Assembly: GCA_034008185.1 (NCBI GenBank)
Contig: CM067082.1
Span: 7,610,984-7,674,983 of the forward strand
Source: Gorsachius magnificus
Taxonomy: Eukaryota; Chordata; Aves; Pelecaniformes; Ardeidae
Direction: 5' to 3'
Length of the DNA: 64,000 nt
The translations under genes and the position numbers were made by a program. Shown in pieces: positions 48,901 to 61,516 of the stretch. Numbering within the stretch: the stretch's first letter is position 1; every line of letters starts with the position of its first letter. A model generated the notes under the pieces. That model made no database searches. It was not told where the DNA came from and saw only the letters and a list, made by a program, of their open reading frames with translations.

Positions 48901-51033
48901 CGCAAAGTCTCTCAGGTACATTACTGTAATCGTTAAAGAGCAGCAGCAGAAGTTACTTCCCCAAGTTCCTTCCACACGCTGCTGGTTTCTCTATAGACAC
49001 TGCTTGTTCAGCACCCACAGTGTTCCCATCTGTCTCAGGCTCAGCCTAGTCATGTAGAAAGAAGCGCTTCTGAAGAGTTTAAAAGAAAAAAAATATATTA
49101 AGAAAATAAGTGATTAAGACAACCAACAGCTGGTAAAACATCAGAGAAGATCCGTGAGATCAGGACACATACTTTTCCCAAATTAGGGCTGTTTCTCCTG
49201 AAGTGCTTGAGGACTAAGTGTGTTTTGGTTAAAACTGCCCAGTGAAACCTATTTTAACACACTGTGGATCATGGAAATCGGAATTTCCTCCTCTTGAAAA
49301 TGCCATCGTCAAACAGAAATCCTTGTGACCCAGTTAGAATTGCTAGTAATAAACATGAAAAACTAACCACCTTACCGCACTGTCATCAATTTGGCAGTGA
49401 AACTATTTACCAGGGGTGCAAGTGTCTTGTTGAGTCCAGAATTTCCTCACACTTTGGGTTAGTGCTTGAAGCACTAATTCTATGATTACTGTAAGTGTGC
49501 TTATTCTAGTCTTTTTCCATCCCTTTCCATGAGAAACTTGGAAGATGTTGTCATGCTCCTGATGGGGGAACAACAACAGAAAAAAATCCAAAATGTTTTA
49601 CAAGATGGTAATAGCATGACCTTCCCAGCTGTAATTCAATGTACAATCTAATCTGAGACATTTAAAAGCTGCAATATCTGTTATAAAGTTTATGACCCTC
49701 TGGGAATTACTCCTTGACTCTTGCAAGGGAACAAAGTTGAAAGGGATGCTTGGTGAGCTAAAATTCAACTGCACCATGGAGAGAAATGCAGATTTTTTCA
49801 GGATGAAGGCAACACTTCTCTGTTGCACTGTTTGCAGCTGAAATACCTGATGTACAATGGCAGAGGGTTAAGGTTTAAAGGATGCGTAGGCTTTCTGGGG
49901 AAGTTAGTCAAGAAGGACAGTTTAAAATTGTATAAGGTTTCTGCCTGTATCTTTGGCCATTTTTATGCCCTTAAAGCTCATGCTAGTCATTTATTGAAGT
50001 GTGGAGGATCAATATGCCGCAGCATCTTGCAATATATGAGCTGCATTCTGGCACAAATGACTTAAAAAGCATACAGATCTCTCTACAAAAGTGAACGCAT
50101 ACCCTGTGCTTGATGTGACAGAACTTATAGTCCTCATCACCTCCGTGGTACTCACTCTTCTTCCATATTCCCTCCTCTTCCAAAATCAACACTTACTACA
50201 TTGGTATTTTTCAGAAATAGGTGCCATGCTTGCCATGTACGATACTTGCTCCTGGGCATCTAACGGCTGCTCTGTGCCCTGGTTATGAATTTAGTAAATG
50301 TGTCTGTTAGCAAGGGTGCAAACTACTGCACCTGCTTATGATGGAAAATACATCAGCTCATTCTTAAACACTGATGTCTGGGGGCAAACAGTTCCAGGCA
50401 ATAATGTAGAGATTCATATAGAATTTGGCAAAAGTTATTTTGGTCTGCCAAGGGTTTAAATGCACATACTACCAAGTTTTCCTTCAAATTCTCTGCAGGC
50501 TCTCCAGCTATCTCTTAACTGACAAATCAGAGAGAGGGCACAAGTCTGAACACTGTCCTGAGATTGTCAGTACAGATTAATTACTAGCACAGTCCCTCGC
50601 ATGGGTTTTGCCCAAGACAAGTAGCATTTTCTCAAAGTTCAGGTATGTTTGGGGATTTTTCTCAATAGGCTGTATGGATGAGGCTGCACTGTTTCTAAGA
50701 GGGAGAGAATTAACTGTATGAATATGAATGGAGCTATGTCACTTGCTTTCAGAGCCAGAAAGTAAGCCCTTTCTCACATGATCTGCTCTTTTAGACAAAG
50801 ATATCGTCACTGTAGTGAAGAAAGTGTAGCTTGAGATTATACTGGCTGCTTGAGAGTGTAGGAGGGTTGCGTAGGGCCAGGGCACACAAACCTAGTAGAA
50901 ACTCATTTGTTCTGGAACTCGGGAAGGTTCATGCAATGAACTTGTGCCCAAAACTGCAACTAGTTTTTGGTTTGTTGAGTTGATTCACTCCAAAGGAACA
51001 CTGAGAAGTGAATTAATACTTACACAATTTGGA
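45921..51033. other. Gene-free stretch; one motif-dense AT-rich patch
   Basis: No gene or transposon recognised. The patch at about 46780-47010 is listed separately. Confidence 0.5.
46780..47010. promoter_or_regulatory. Candidate regulatory patch (homeodomain/forkhead-type motifs)
   Basis: TGTTTAT at 46816-46822, TGTTTAC at 46828-46834, TAATTAG at 46872-46878, ACAAAG at 46922-46927 and the palindrome TTAATTAA at 46967-46974. These are core sites of forkhead, homeodomain and SOX factors, and such clusters occur in conserved enhancers. In AT-rich DNA they also arise by chance, so this is a guess. Confidence 0.15.
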
Positions 51034-51165
51034 GGATCAGCTGGTCCCAGATGTGGGATTGCACTGGTGAGATATTTATTTAGCAGTAAAGTCTCGGCGG
51101 ATCCCCAGCTGTTATAAATTTGTTCCATTACTATAAAAAAAAAAAAAAAAAAAAAAGGATCAGCT
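51033..51165 (+). mobile_element. Short retrocopy-like insertion with A22 tail and target duplication
   Basis: 92 bases (51043-51134) followed by A22 (51135-51156). The sequence AGGATCAGCT just before the insert (51033-51042) is repeated right after it: GGATCAGCT at 51157-51165, with the last A of the tail as a possible tenth base. This is the signature of target-primed reverse transcription of a polyadenylated RNA. TATAAA, a known variant polyadenylation hexamer, lies about 15-20 bases before the A-run. The first bases can form a small hairpin (TCCCA-GATG-TGGGA). I could not match the 92 bases to a tRNA, 5S, U-snRNA, Y, vault or 7SK RNA, so the source is unknown; a 5'-truncated mRNA 3' end is the simplest reading. 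Confidence 0.7.
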
Positions 51166-53275
51166 CTCCCCAAGGGCAATGAACCAAGACACAGGGAGCA
51201 GAGCCATTAAGTGAGAAGGTGATAGGGATTACTCCTGGCCTTTCCTCATAAAAAGTGAGATGGGATTTGGGAGAGGCATGAAGCCTTCTAAACCCAGGAA
51301 TAAGCTACTAGAAAAGTAGAAGGAGGAGCCCTGAGACAAACACAGATGATGAAATCTGGAGGGGGCAGCAGAATAAAACAGAACAGCAGAGTTTACCTGT
51401 AATCCTACCTAAATCCACCAGATTGCCTCTAGTAGAGTCATGGCTCAAATGAAATCAAAGACAACTACATTACTGAGGGGTCCTTTCTCTCACACAGCTT
51501 TGTACAGAGCTGAGAGAACCTGATGAAATATTATATAAAAAATAAGATAGACTCTTTCTTGCTTTCATGCTAAAATTCTTTGGTAATAGGAACTCCTCAA
51601 GGGTGTTTCAATACTTTAACCTGAACAGTGGCTAAGTATGAAATGAATGGTATTGGACTAACAATTTCTGGGTGAGTGTTCAGAGGTAATGGAATAGCAT
51701 CCAAATGCACTGAGAAGGAAAAAAAATTGCCGAGATAAGTGAGTTTGGGGTGAATTATGAGTGAATTTCTGGGGTTTCAGCAGGACTAGAGAGTTTCATA
51801 AAGGTCTGTATAAAGATGTGATAATGTTTTCATCTATTTATAATGCGAATTAGAGAAACAAGTATTGAGAGGAAAAGAAAGATACATTTCTTAATTAGAA
51901 ACTTATGGAAGTTTTTCTCACAATGAAAAGACAGAGTTATTTTTACCTGGGAGGTATTTGTAACAGTGGAGGGAAACAGTGCCGTCTTGTATATGATTTT
52001 GTCATAATTAAACCTTTGTTACAAGCAGCTACATCAGATGACCTCTAAAATATGAAAACAATTACTCTTTACTAGCATTTTCTAAGTCTCAGCTTTGGCA
52101 GACAGACTCGTCAGCCTCAGGTGATACTCCAGCCATCTCCCCATGCCTTAATCATTTCAATCTCCGCTTGAATTGTAAGCCTGAGAGCAGCTGAATGCCT
52201 CCTGGCTGGTGGCAGCCAGACTGACTTTGTGAAGTCTGGGAGAAGACAAGAAGCTGGTTAAGCCTGTGAGCTCAAATTAAATGGCTGACAGTGAAACCTG
52301 CTAACACCACTCCTTAGAAAAGCATTGGAGGTTTTTAGATAGCAGCTAGACCTGACAGCTTCTTACAAATTTGCTGTTTGTCCTTGGAAAGAAAGAAGAA
52401 ACAAAACCAAAAACCAAACCCCACAACAATACCTTTTCCAAAAAGTGTTTAGTTTGTTTAGATACAGGCTTTTATTGTTTACTAAAGAATCTTTAAAAAC
52501 TCCTCATGAGGGACATTATTAAATGTCTTTGGGTAATACTGACCAATTACGGAGATTTCCAAAGGCATTTGGCAAGGTCCACTAACAAACATGTTTGACG
52601 AATTTAAACCGCTGTGGGATAAGAGGGAGGATTTTGACTCTGAGACTTCCTGAGCCAGAGATGATGTTTTTGTTTTTAAAAGCTTTGATAAGCTTTTCTC
52701 TCCTTAATTTTTTTTCACTTATTTTTTGGGCACATGAAAGCTTTTGGCTTCTACAGCACCAATTTTAACAGATGATCTATTTGCAATAGAAGATGCAATG
52801 AACTATCATTTCCTATTTATCTTCTCCAGGCCAGTCATGACCATTTCGAAATCATAACCTCTGTTGTTCAAGCATCTCTTTGCAAAATCATTTTTCTCCT
52901 TTTCTCTTAGAATCTGCAGCTGGCCACTTTCAGAGAAATGATACTGGGCTAGAAGGACCTATAATCTGACCAAAAGAGTGGGTTTTATGTTCAAATGGAA
53001 CACAAAACTGTTAACTCTATCTATACTAGTGCTGAACTGTAAACACTGTTATCCGGAAAGTGTTCTCCTGCAGGTTATGGCACCACTTCCTGTAGCAAAG
53101 GGGGGACTCTTACACTGTCCCTTTGTTGTAGTTACACTGCAATCTGCAGCTACAAGGGTCCCACAAAAGGGGTTGTGAATAGCCTTTTGGTGACCCAGGG
53201 TCAAGTTATCCACTAACATAAGCCAACACTTTGGCATCAAAATTTAGAGCAGAGGAATTCCTGTTTCATTTTACA
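51166..53275. other. Gene-free stretch
   Basis: No gene or transposon recognised. Confidence 0.5.
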
Positions 53276-53335
53276 CCATGGGGCCAATTTGAAGCTTATG
53301 AAATCTCCACTAAAGTTAATAAAAGTCATCCCTCT
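53276..53335 (+). repeat. Possible ancient amniote repeat trace
   Basis: ATGGGGCCAATTTGAAGCTT, then AAATCTCCACTAAAGTTAAT and AAAAGTCAT, follows the order 'ggccagattctgagcttatg...tccattgaagtcaatggaagtc' of an old repeat. Weak. Confidence 0.25.
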
Positions 53336-56300
53336 GCAGCATTTGTTCATCATTCATTACTTAATGTTGCTTTTTGGGGTGTAACCCACAAGGGAAGATC
53401 ACAGGTCACTGCTTGGCTGAAATTAAAGTTCATTCTGCTTTCTTTAGTGTTGTCTTTGTTGGGATTCCTCTGCTGGATTTTCTGCCATTTATTATTAATT
53501 GTTTAACTGCACCATAATCTATTGAAACAATTAGGTGGGAAACTGCTGATGACAATCCTTGGCTTCTAAGTATTGCTGGTTTTATTGACTTTCAAATCAA
53601 CTGGCCAGCCAGGTGATTAGCTGAGCTAGCTGTAAATCCTAGATGATATCCTTAAATGAAATGTTTTTTCTAGCACTAATTTAACCTTGTTTTTACAAGA
53701 GATTAATGTACACAGATTCACTTTAAAATCTGCTTCCAGAGATGAATATTTTAGGGGTTCTTCATCAGATCCCTGCAAAGTTTCTGGTGAACCCAAGTAG
53801 GAGCTGAAGCCATGAGCCACGTGTATATGAAGTTTAAATGTTGTTTTTCACAGTTTGACACTGGAGACAATCTCACTAGATTTTTAAGCAAAGCACAAGA
53901 AACAGACTGAAAAGAAGAACATCAAAATCACTCGCTCTTGCATCAGCCTTCTCTGACACTTGATAGTGTTGAAGCCTGATAAATAGAAGGGTGACATTCT
54001 CAGTATTCCAGTTCAATGGGGATCTCTTTTGTAAGTCACACATTTTAAAGCATGTTTCCCCTTCATAAACAAAACTAGAGTCTTCACTTCAGTATCTTTA
54101 ATTTTCCTCTCCCAGTGAAAGATGTAATGATTTTTCCTTAACACCCATTCTGAAGAAGGGTTCAGATTAATTGAAGATAAGAATGAAGGGGTAAACAAAA
54201 GAGGAAGGAGCAAAAGAAAGATGATGTGAGCAAGGCCACATATACACATAATTTTATTTGCTTGAACCTGGAACAACCACAGTGCTCCTGTACTAAAACT
54301 ATAGATTTATCTAGGTTATTTGCCATGAACAACCACTACATTATCAAAGCTGTATTGCACATCTGCAGTGCTTTCTAATTCAACATTAAACAGCACAGCA
54401 TATCCATAACAATTTTCCTTTTGCAAACATTCACAGTTTAGCATAGAAATATTTATAAGGCAAACTTCCAATAAAAAAATCTTAGGGATACCCTTTCTAA
54501 GATTAAGACTGCACAGAAACTGGAGATTCAGCCTCCCTGTTGTTTGTGACGCATTTTTTCATCACTATTTCCGGTAGGTTAAATGTTCTTTTTTTAGTTA
54601 CAGAAATCTTCAAAACATTCCCAAAGCTTATGAGGTTTCTGTCTTCCATTCACAGCTGTAATGTATTTCAGAGCCACTTTACATTTCCTTTGACATGTTT
54701 GACTGGAGACTGATATCATATTGGTGTTTTTTTCCATCCTCCTCATCTCGTGATTAAAAATAGCATTATATTAAAGAGCTCAGATGAGGTATTTTTTTAT
54801 CCCAAGAAAATAAATCTTTTACCATGGATGGGCAAACATATTTGACTAATAAAAATAATACTGCAGTCAGAAAGCCTCTTTAGCATTCATTTGAAACAAA
54901 CTTGAATTCTGAAGCCTTAAGGAAAGACTGTTTACAAAAAAAACTTACAAAAAATGGGGAAAGATCTTGAAAAAATAATTTTAAGCAGCCTTATTTTAAG
55001 AGCCTTATTTTTTTCATACTTATCTGTATACATTATGCAAGATCAGCAATGAAGGATTATTTCTAACAAATCCAGCAAGAAGTAACCAACAGGGTTTCAA
55101 TCAATTACTAAAATCCATTAATCAAAGTTTATATGGAAGATAATACCTCTATTTTTTAACTTAGTGCTATAGATCACAGGGAAAAAAAGAAGACAGTTTT
55201 GGGTTCAGGTCTTCATGTCTGAAACAGAAATAGTAGAATTCAGGTCTAGCATAGGTTTAGTCGTCTTCATCAGATCAACAAACTGACATAAATATGGTTG
55301 GTACTTCATCAGAAAGAAATATTCTTGAGCATGGTAGAGTGACACACAGAGAAAATGGGATTTTCCCCAAACTTCTAATCACAAGCAAAAATAAAGTGCT
55401 AACTATCTAGAACCAAAACTTTTCTGTAAAATATAATCAAGGATGCAATCAGGTGATGTGTTCATTTTGAGGTAAAGAGTGTATATGTATTTGTCTTTTT
55501 TTTAATCAATAGCCGATATGTAAGGACATTAATATAACATTGGAGACTTAGTTACATTTAAAATCTTTCCTGACTCAGGAATATGGGGGTGCTTCACATT
55601 AAAAGTAAGGCTCTGAAACCATCCTGGAAAGAAAATCTCTCTTTACTCTTCCATATAATATGTTAAGAAACTTAATTTTATCCCAGTGAGGAACAGACAT
55701 TTCATAAAATCTGAAAAAAATAAATCATACACGGGGAAAATCAGCTCCTATGCACCTTCACCTATATCTTGCAGCATTAGATCATAGACCCAGGGGAATA
55801 ATTTCATGAGCTGGTAGAATTAAAGAGCTGTCTCTAGTGAGCCAGCCAGTGAACTGGGACATAAAAAAAAGCTTTGCCAATGTGTATATTGTAAGAATTT
55901 GCCTACATTCTTTTTATCTTTGATTGGGAAGTGTCAGAAACTGGGGGGAGAGGAAGTAGTTATTCTCAAGAGGTTTCTACTGCAAAGCAGAGTGGGAAAG
56001 TGTGCCCGTAACAGTGTGAATTTGTCTCTTTTTTTCTAAAAGATTGTAGCTGGTGGGGGAGGGGGAAACACACAAGAAAAACAAAAGAACCCAAACACAT
56101 GAAAAACAAGACCTGAATGATATCCTAAACTAAATTTTAACCACTGGAAAACCCAAGACTATTCAAACTCCATTTAAGTTTGCATATTTGTCACAGTCAC
56201 AATGAAGTGCTTGTTTCCATCCTAAAAGCAAACATTCAATATTCCATTATGAGTTAAGGGTCATCCCTAAAAGTGGGACGCATGGTAGTTTTAATCATGC

Positions 56301-57160
56301 TTCATTAGTTGTGGGCTCTGCTGAATTAGGACCTAAGTAACTTGGACATACTTTGGTTATCTTTTGATCTACCTAATTGTCCCCACCTCATTAACAGAAA
56401 TAACATAAGTGTAGCACTTTTGCTTTGCCAAAGTAATGACAGTATTCTACCTCTTGACAGTTGAAAGGAAAGTGTCTGGGAGTAACAGTATCAAATAAGT
56501 GCTCACTCGTGATAATGACTTTCTGTGGTTTATATATAAAATGCAAGACCAACAGAATACCATTTTATTTGACAAGGAAAAAGCAATGAAAAATAACTTT
56601 CTATTGATTTTCCCCCCAAAGTGATAAAGGCATAGCTCCAATAGGTACATCACAGCTTTATTGTTAATTTGAGTCTAGAATAGCATCTTACCTGTAATGC
56701 TGTTAATTAAATGCAAAACGAATAATTTAAAACAATTCCTGTTAAAAAAAAACAAAACAAAACACAACCTTATTTTATACAGTTATTTGTCAGTTCCTGT
56801 ACAAATTCAGAAAAAGAACTACAGCATGTCAAAGTTTTCATATTCATTTTCATGAAAAAAAAAAGGTGATAAATAAATTCTGGTCCCATTCTGGCCTTGG
56901 ATCAACATTGCACTCCCAAGAGTGAGAGGGGAAGGAAACCATTTCATAACTAGAATCAGATGGAATAGATTAAAAGAAAAAATGGTAAATGCCAGTAAGA
57001 GTCTGTGACTGCTAGCTGGATTTCTAAAAGCAAAAATGAGAATTTTGGAGTTATTTAGTATATCTTAGCCATGTCTGTGGCAGATTTTGGTACTTACCTG
57101 TGGTGCACATTTAATAACCTGAGGTTCTTGGGCAAATCACTGAAGAAACAAACACAGAGT
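53336..57160. other. Gene-free AT-rich stretch
   Basis: No gene or transposon recognised. (AAAAC)n-like low complexity at about 56743-56766. Confidence 0.5.
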
Positions 57161-58665
57161 AATAGAATCATAAAATCAAAGAATGGTTTAGGTTGGAAGG
57201 GACCATTAAAGATCATCTAGTCCAGCAGGGACATCTTCCACTAGATCAGGTTGCTCAGAGCTCCATACAATCTCACCTTGAACACTTCCAGTGGTGGGTT
57301 ATCCACAATTTCTCTGGGCAACCCATTCCAGTGTCTCACCACCCTCATTGTACAGAATTTCTTTCTTATGTCCAATCTAAATTTACCATCTTTCAGTTTA
57401 AAAGATCACACCTTCTCCTGTTACTCCAGACCCTGGTAAGTAGTCTCTATCTCTCTCTTCTTGTAAGCCCCTTTTATTTATTGAAAGGCAACAATAAGGT
57501 CTCTGCAGAGCCTTCTCTTCTCTAGGCTGAGAAAACCCAGCTCTCCCAGTCTTTCTTCACAGGGAAGGTGTTCCAGCCCTCTGATCATTTTTATAGCCAT
57601 CCTCTGGACATGCTCAAGCAGATCCATGTCTTTCATGATCTGCATGCAGTACTTAAGGTGGCGGTCTCATGACAGTGGAATAGAGGGGGGTGATCACCTC
57701 CCTCAACCTGCTGGCCATGATTCTTTTGATGCAGCCCAGGACACGGTTGGCTTTCTGGGTTGTGAGTGCATGTTGCTGGCTCACGTCCAAATTTTTATCT
57801 ACCAATATCCCCAATTCCTTCTCTGCAGAGCTACTCTCAATCCATTCATCACCCAGCCTGACCTGATACTGGTGATCGCCCTGAACAAGGTGAAAGACCT
57901 TGAATTTGGCCTTTTTGAACTCAATGAGGTTCAAATGAGCCCACTCTTCAAGCTTGTCAAGGTGCCTCTGGATGACATCCCTTCCCAAGCAGATCAGCTG
58001 CACCACTCAGCTTGGTGTCACCAGCAAAGTTGCTGAGGGTGCACTTGATCCCACTGTCTATATCACTGATGAAGATATTAAGCACTACTTGACCCAGTAT
58101 GGACTCCTGAGGGACACCACTTGTCACCAGTCTCCATACGGACATTTTGCTGCTGACCACAGCTCTTTGGATCTGGCCATCCAGCCAATTCCTTATCCAT
58201 CTAACAGTCTATACGTCAAACCCATCTCTCTCCAATTTAGCACAAAGAGTGTTGTGGGGGACTGTATCAAAGGCCTTACAGACGTCCAGGCAGATGACAT
58301 CTGTAACTTTTCCTTTGTCCACTGATGCAGTCTCTCCATCATAGAAGGCCATCAGATTAGTCAGGCATGATTTGCCCTTCGTGAAGCCATGCTGGATGTC
58401 TCTAATCTTTCATATGTTTTGACATGTCTTCCAGGAGGATCTGTTTCATCTTCTTCCCAGGCAACAGGGGTGAGGCTGACAGGTTGGTAGTTCTCAGGGT
58501 CTTCCTTTCTACTCTTTTTAAAAACGGGTGCAATGTTTCCCTTCTTCCAGTCCCTGGGGGGCTTCACCTGACTGCCATGACTTCTGAAAAATGATAAAGA
58601 GTGGCTTGGCAACTTCATCTGCTGGGATGTATCTTGTTAGACCCTACATCTCCTGAGAGTTTTAA
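57161..58665 (-). mobile_element. CR1 LINE, 5'-truncated (copy G)
   Basis: Minus-strand CR1 with its 3' tail at the left (AATAGAATCATAAAATCAAAG, mutated ATTCTATG units) and coding parts up to the RT fingers near 58665. Same subfamily as copy A. Readable: RT fingers KSRKEDPENYQPVSLTPV (about 58465-58518), motif [15 protein letters not shown] (about 58070-58111), mutated motif [12 protein letters not shown] (about 58005-58036), and the C-terminal [10 protein letters not shown] segment (about 57653-57690). The catalytic motif FADD has become FAGD, and there are frameshifts, so it is inactive. Confidence 0.9.
57653..58618 (-). pseudogene. CR1 ORF2 pseudogene in copy G
   Basis: Three partial frames (85, 67 and 117 codons on the minus strand) are remnants of one RT gene split by frameshifts. 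The motif B Gly-Ser is changed (PQESILGQ for PQGSVLGP) and the first Asp of FADD is replaced by Gly, both incompatible with catalysis. Confidence 0.8.
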
Positions 58666-59319
58666 ACTACAGCCTTAGTGCTTTGATTTACCCCTGTCAA
58701 AGGGGAAAATTCAAAAGGGCCAAACAGACTGATAAGCATTTGCTTTTTTAAAAACTGAATAATACACAAGAAAGTTAAAATCCATTTGATATATTGCATT
58801 TGTCAGGTTATTTATCTTAGCACAAGTAAATCAATGTAGTAGTCAATCAATTAATGAGATACTGATGTTATCAAAAGTTATGATTGTCATCAAATATGTC
58901 AAATTAATCATAAGAATCAGTTTCTACAAGTATGAAACCTTTTAACAACAGCTATCAGTACTTAATTTTGATAATACGATGAATTAAACAGATAAAGTTA
59001 TAGATTTAAAAATCAATAGGACTCATCAGATTTCATAATATCAAATAAAAGTTAATCAAGTAAAATTCAATAGCTCATTTTTGAGAATTAATATCATCCC
59101 ATTTTACTAGACAAAGACTTAAGCAAACCTTTGCCCAAGCTATTCTGACTCGGTGTGTCTCTAGTTCTTTCTATTTTTGAATGCAGTGCTGGAAGAAGAT
59201 ACATTGTGTGTTGAAAAGTTTGAATGCCTGAAAAATATTTTTTCTTTAGTTTCCAAGTCAAATGCCAGCTGGAAAAAGCCTTAAATATTTGTTTTGTTTT
59301 GCTTTGTTTTCCAAAATCC
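58666..59319. other. Gap between two CR1 elements
   Basis: AT-rich with nothing recognised. A (TTTTG)n-like run at about 59290-59312 immediately precedes CR1 copy H. Confidence 0.5.
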
Positions 59320-59556
59320 AGGAGCATCAGAGAAAAGGTCAGTTGCCAAGGGGAGCTCCTCTGGAACTGGCCCGATCTGCAGTGGAGTGGCAGATCTCCG
59401 TGCACAGGGGGCTTTCCTGACACAGGGAAATGCCAGGGCAGTAGAGAGACCTGACGGGAGCTGGCAGAGCAACCATGGCCACCCCCACACTTGTAAAAAA
59501 CAGCCTGGGGAGCACAAGCAACCAGGAGCACTGCCAACAGAGCGGGCAAACAGCGC

Positions 59557-60261
59557 ATGGTGCGTCAGCCAGGGCATGGTGCGGCAGTTCGCACTAAAGG
59601 GCACGCAGGAAGGGCCGGGCCAGTCACCCTACCAGCTCAAGAGGTGAATTCAGTTGGTGGTCATCACCCTCTCAGAAGGAGCTTAGCTATGGTATCCACC
59701 CAGCAGAAAGCCATGTCCTCTGCACTTGCCAGAATAGATGTGGCAACCCAGACAGAGCTCCCACAAAACCATGCAGACATCCAAGCCTCAGAGTGCAGGG
59801 GGTGCCAGAGCCTTTCACTGGTAATGGATGGCAGTAGTGAGAACAGTGGTGTGAGGTGCAACCAGGTGCTGCTCAGCGTGGTGGCAGAGCTACAAGAGGA
59901 AGTAGAATGGTTAAGGAGCATCAGGGAGTCTGAGAAAGAGATAGGCTGGTGGAACCATGCTCTACCACCCGAACAGCCACCAGAAAAAAAACATGATCAA
60001 GAGGATCCTGTATTGTCCCCCCGCCAGGCTCAAGGCAGTAGCTTAAAGGAAAGGAGTGAATGGAGGCATGTCCACTGTCGGGGCAGCAGGCAAACCCCCT
60101 GTTTGCCCACCTTGCCTTCCCAGGTGCCTCTGTACAACAGGTATGAGTCTCTAGAGGTGGAAGTCCAGTCAATGGATAATGTGGATGATGGCCCACTTAC
60201 ACCAGAAGTGTTGGGAGGGACAGAAAGGCCTACTCCCTGTATCATGACCTCACCTCCATGA
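59557..60261 (+). CDS. CR1 ORF1 protein, truncated before its esterase-like domain
   Basis: 234 open codons. Parts: a basic Gly/Arg-rich start (1-42), the VATQTE motif (62-67), a Cys-X2-Cys...Cys patch (C80, C83, C101), a predicted coiled coil (about 104-129, LLSVVAELQEEVEWLRSI), and the NRYESLEVE motif (194-202) typical of CR1 ORF1 proteins just before their SGNH/GDSL esterase-like domain. The stop at 60259-60261 comes where that domain should begin. The esterase start resumes in another frame at about 60270 as QVIVVGVSLL, with GDSL changed to GVSL. Known role of the family: RNA binding and ribonucleoprotein assembly; the esterase-like part has an unclear role. The ATG at 59557 may not be the natural start; the next ATG is residue 45. 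The CR1 assignment is firm, expression unknown. Confidence 0.75.
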   Translation: MVRQPGHGAAVRTKGHAGRAGPVTLPAQEVNSVGGHHPLRRSLAMVSTQQKAMSSALARIDVATQTELPQNHADIQASECRGCQSLSLVMDGSSENSGVRCNQVLLSVVAELQEEVEWLRSIRESEKEIGWWNHALPPEQPPEKKHDQEDPVLSPRQAQGSSLKERSEWRHVHCRGSRQTPCLPTLPSQVPLYNRYESLEVEVQSMDNVDDGPLTPEVLGGTERPTPCIMTSPP

Positions 60262-60263
60262 GG

Positions 60264-61516
60264 AATTAAAGACAGGTCATAGTTGTAGGTGTCTCCCTTC
60301 TGAGTCACTTGAAGGGGGAGGCGGTTAATATCAGGCTTGCCCATGACCAGCTGTGGGATAACACGCCAAGGTCAGAGGGACGGGGTTCTAGCAAGGGCCA
60401 TCAGCCTGTTGCTCTGAGATGTGCTGGCTACACTGCAGGGTACATGAAATCTTATGGAGATGAGCCAGGGGCTCCTGAGGTAGTAGGAGCCAGCAGGGAA
60501 ACACCAGTGAACTACCTCAAAGGAATTAACAGGTGTTCCTCTAAGAAGGTGACACGGCTGATAGCCCAGCTGAAGAGTCTCTACACCAATGAGTGAAGCA
60601 TGGGCAACAAACAAGAGGATCTGGAAGCCACTGTGCTGTTAAAAAACTATTACCTCGATGCCATTGCTGAAACTTGGTGGGGCAAATCCCATGACTGAAG
60701 TGCAGTTATCAATGTCTACAAGCCATTCAGAAGGGACAGGTGAGGAAGGAGGGGAGGAAGGGCTGTCCTCTACATCAAGAAATGAATAGAGTGATAGGAG
60801 CTCTCCCTGAAAAATAGCCATGAACAGGTTGAAAGCTTATGGGTAAGAATTAGAGACCAAGGCATCAAAGGGAGCCTTTGTGGAGCTCTCAATCCCCAGG
60901 TGTAAGAAATCAGGCAAAGAAGGCAAGAGACCAGCATGGATGAGTTGAGACCTGCTGGTCAAACTAAAGAGCAAGACTGAAATGCACAGGCAGTGGAAGC
61001 AGGGACAGGTATCCTGGGAAGGGTATAGGGGTGCTGAACAGTTGTGTAGGGATGCGGTCAGGAAGGTCAAGGCACAGCTGGAGCTGAACTTGGCAGGGGA
61101 TGCAAAGAACAAGTGCTTCTACAGGTATTTTTCCCAGAAAAGGGTGGTCAAAGAAAGTGTACCCTCCTGATGAGCAAGTCTGGAAAACTGGTAATAACAG
61201 ATGAGGAGAAGGCTGAGGTACTCAGCAAATTCTTTGCCTCAGTCTTCACTGGCAACCTCTTTTCCCACACCTTTCAAATAGAGGGCCACAAAAATGATCC
61301 AAGGGCTGGAACACCCCTGCTATAAGGATGGCTTGAGAGAGTGGTGGTTGTTCAACCTGGAGGACCGAAGTCTTGTGGCCTTTCAGTACTTAAAGGGGGC
61401 CTGTAAGACAGATGGGGACAGACTTTTTAATAGAGCCTGTAGTGACAGGACAAGGGGTAATGGTTTTAAACTAAAAGACAGTAGATTCAGACTAGATATA
61501 AGAAATTTTTTATGAT
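60264..61516 (+). pseudogene. Remnants of CR1 ORF1 3' end and ORF2 in copy H
   Basis: In order: the esterase-like remnant GVSLLSHLKGE (about 60282-60314), the end of ORF1/start of ORF2 ending SLYTNE (about 60578-60596), endonuclease pieces MGNKQEDLEAT and AETWWGKSHD (about 60600-60700), the linker [18 protein letters not shown] and AQLELNLA (about 61010-61100), then after the RT deletion the C-terminal TRGNGFKLK and FRLDIR (about 61450-61505). Stops follow SLYTN and SHD, so ORF2 is dead. The ETWW motif belongs to the AP-like endonuclease of CR1. Confidence 0.8.

Noticed and set aside
57626..58325. 123- and 136-codon plus-strand frames
   Set aside because: Antisense of CR1 copy G.
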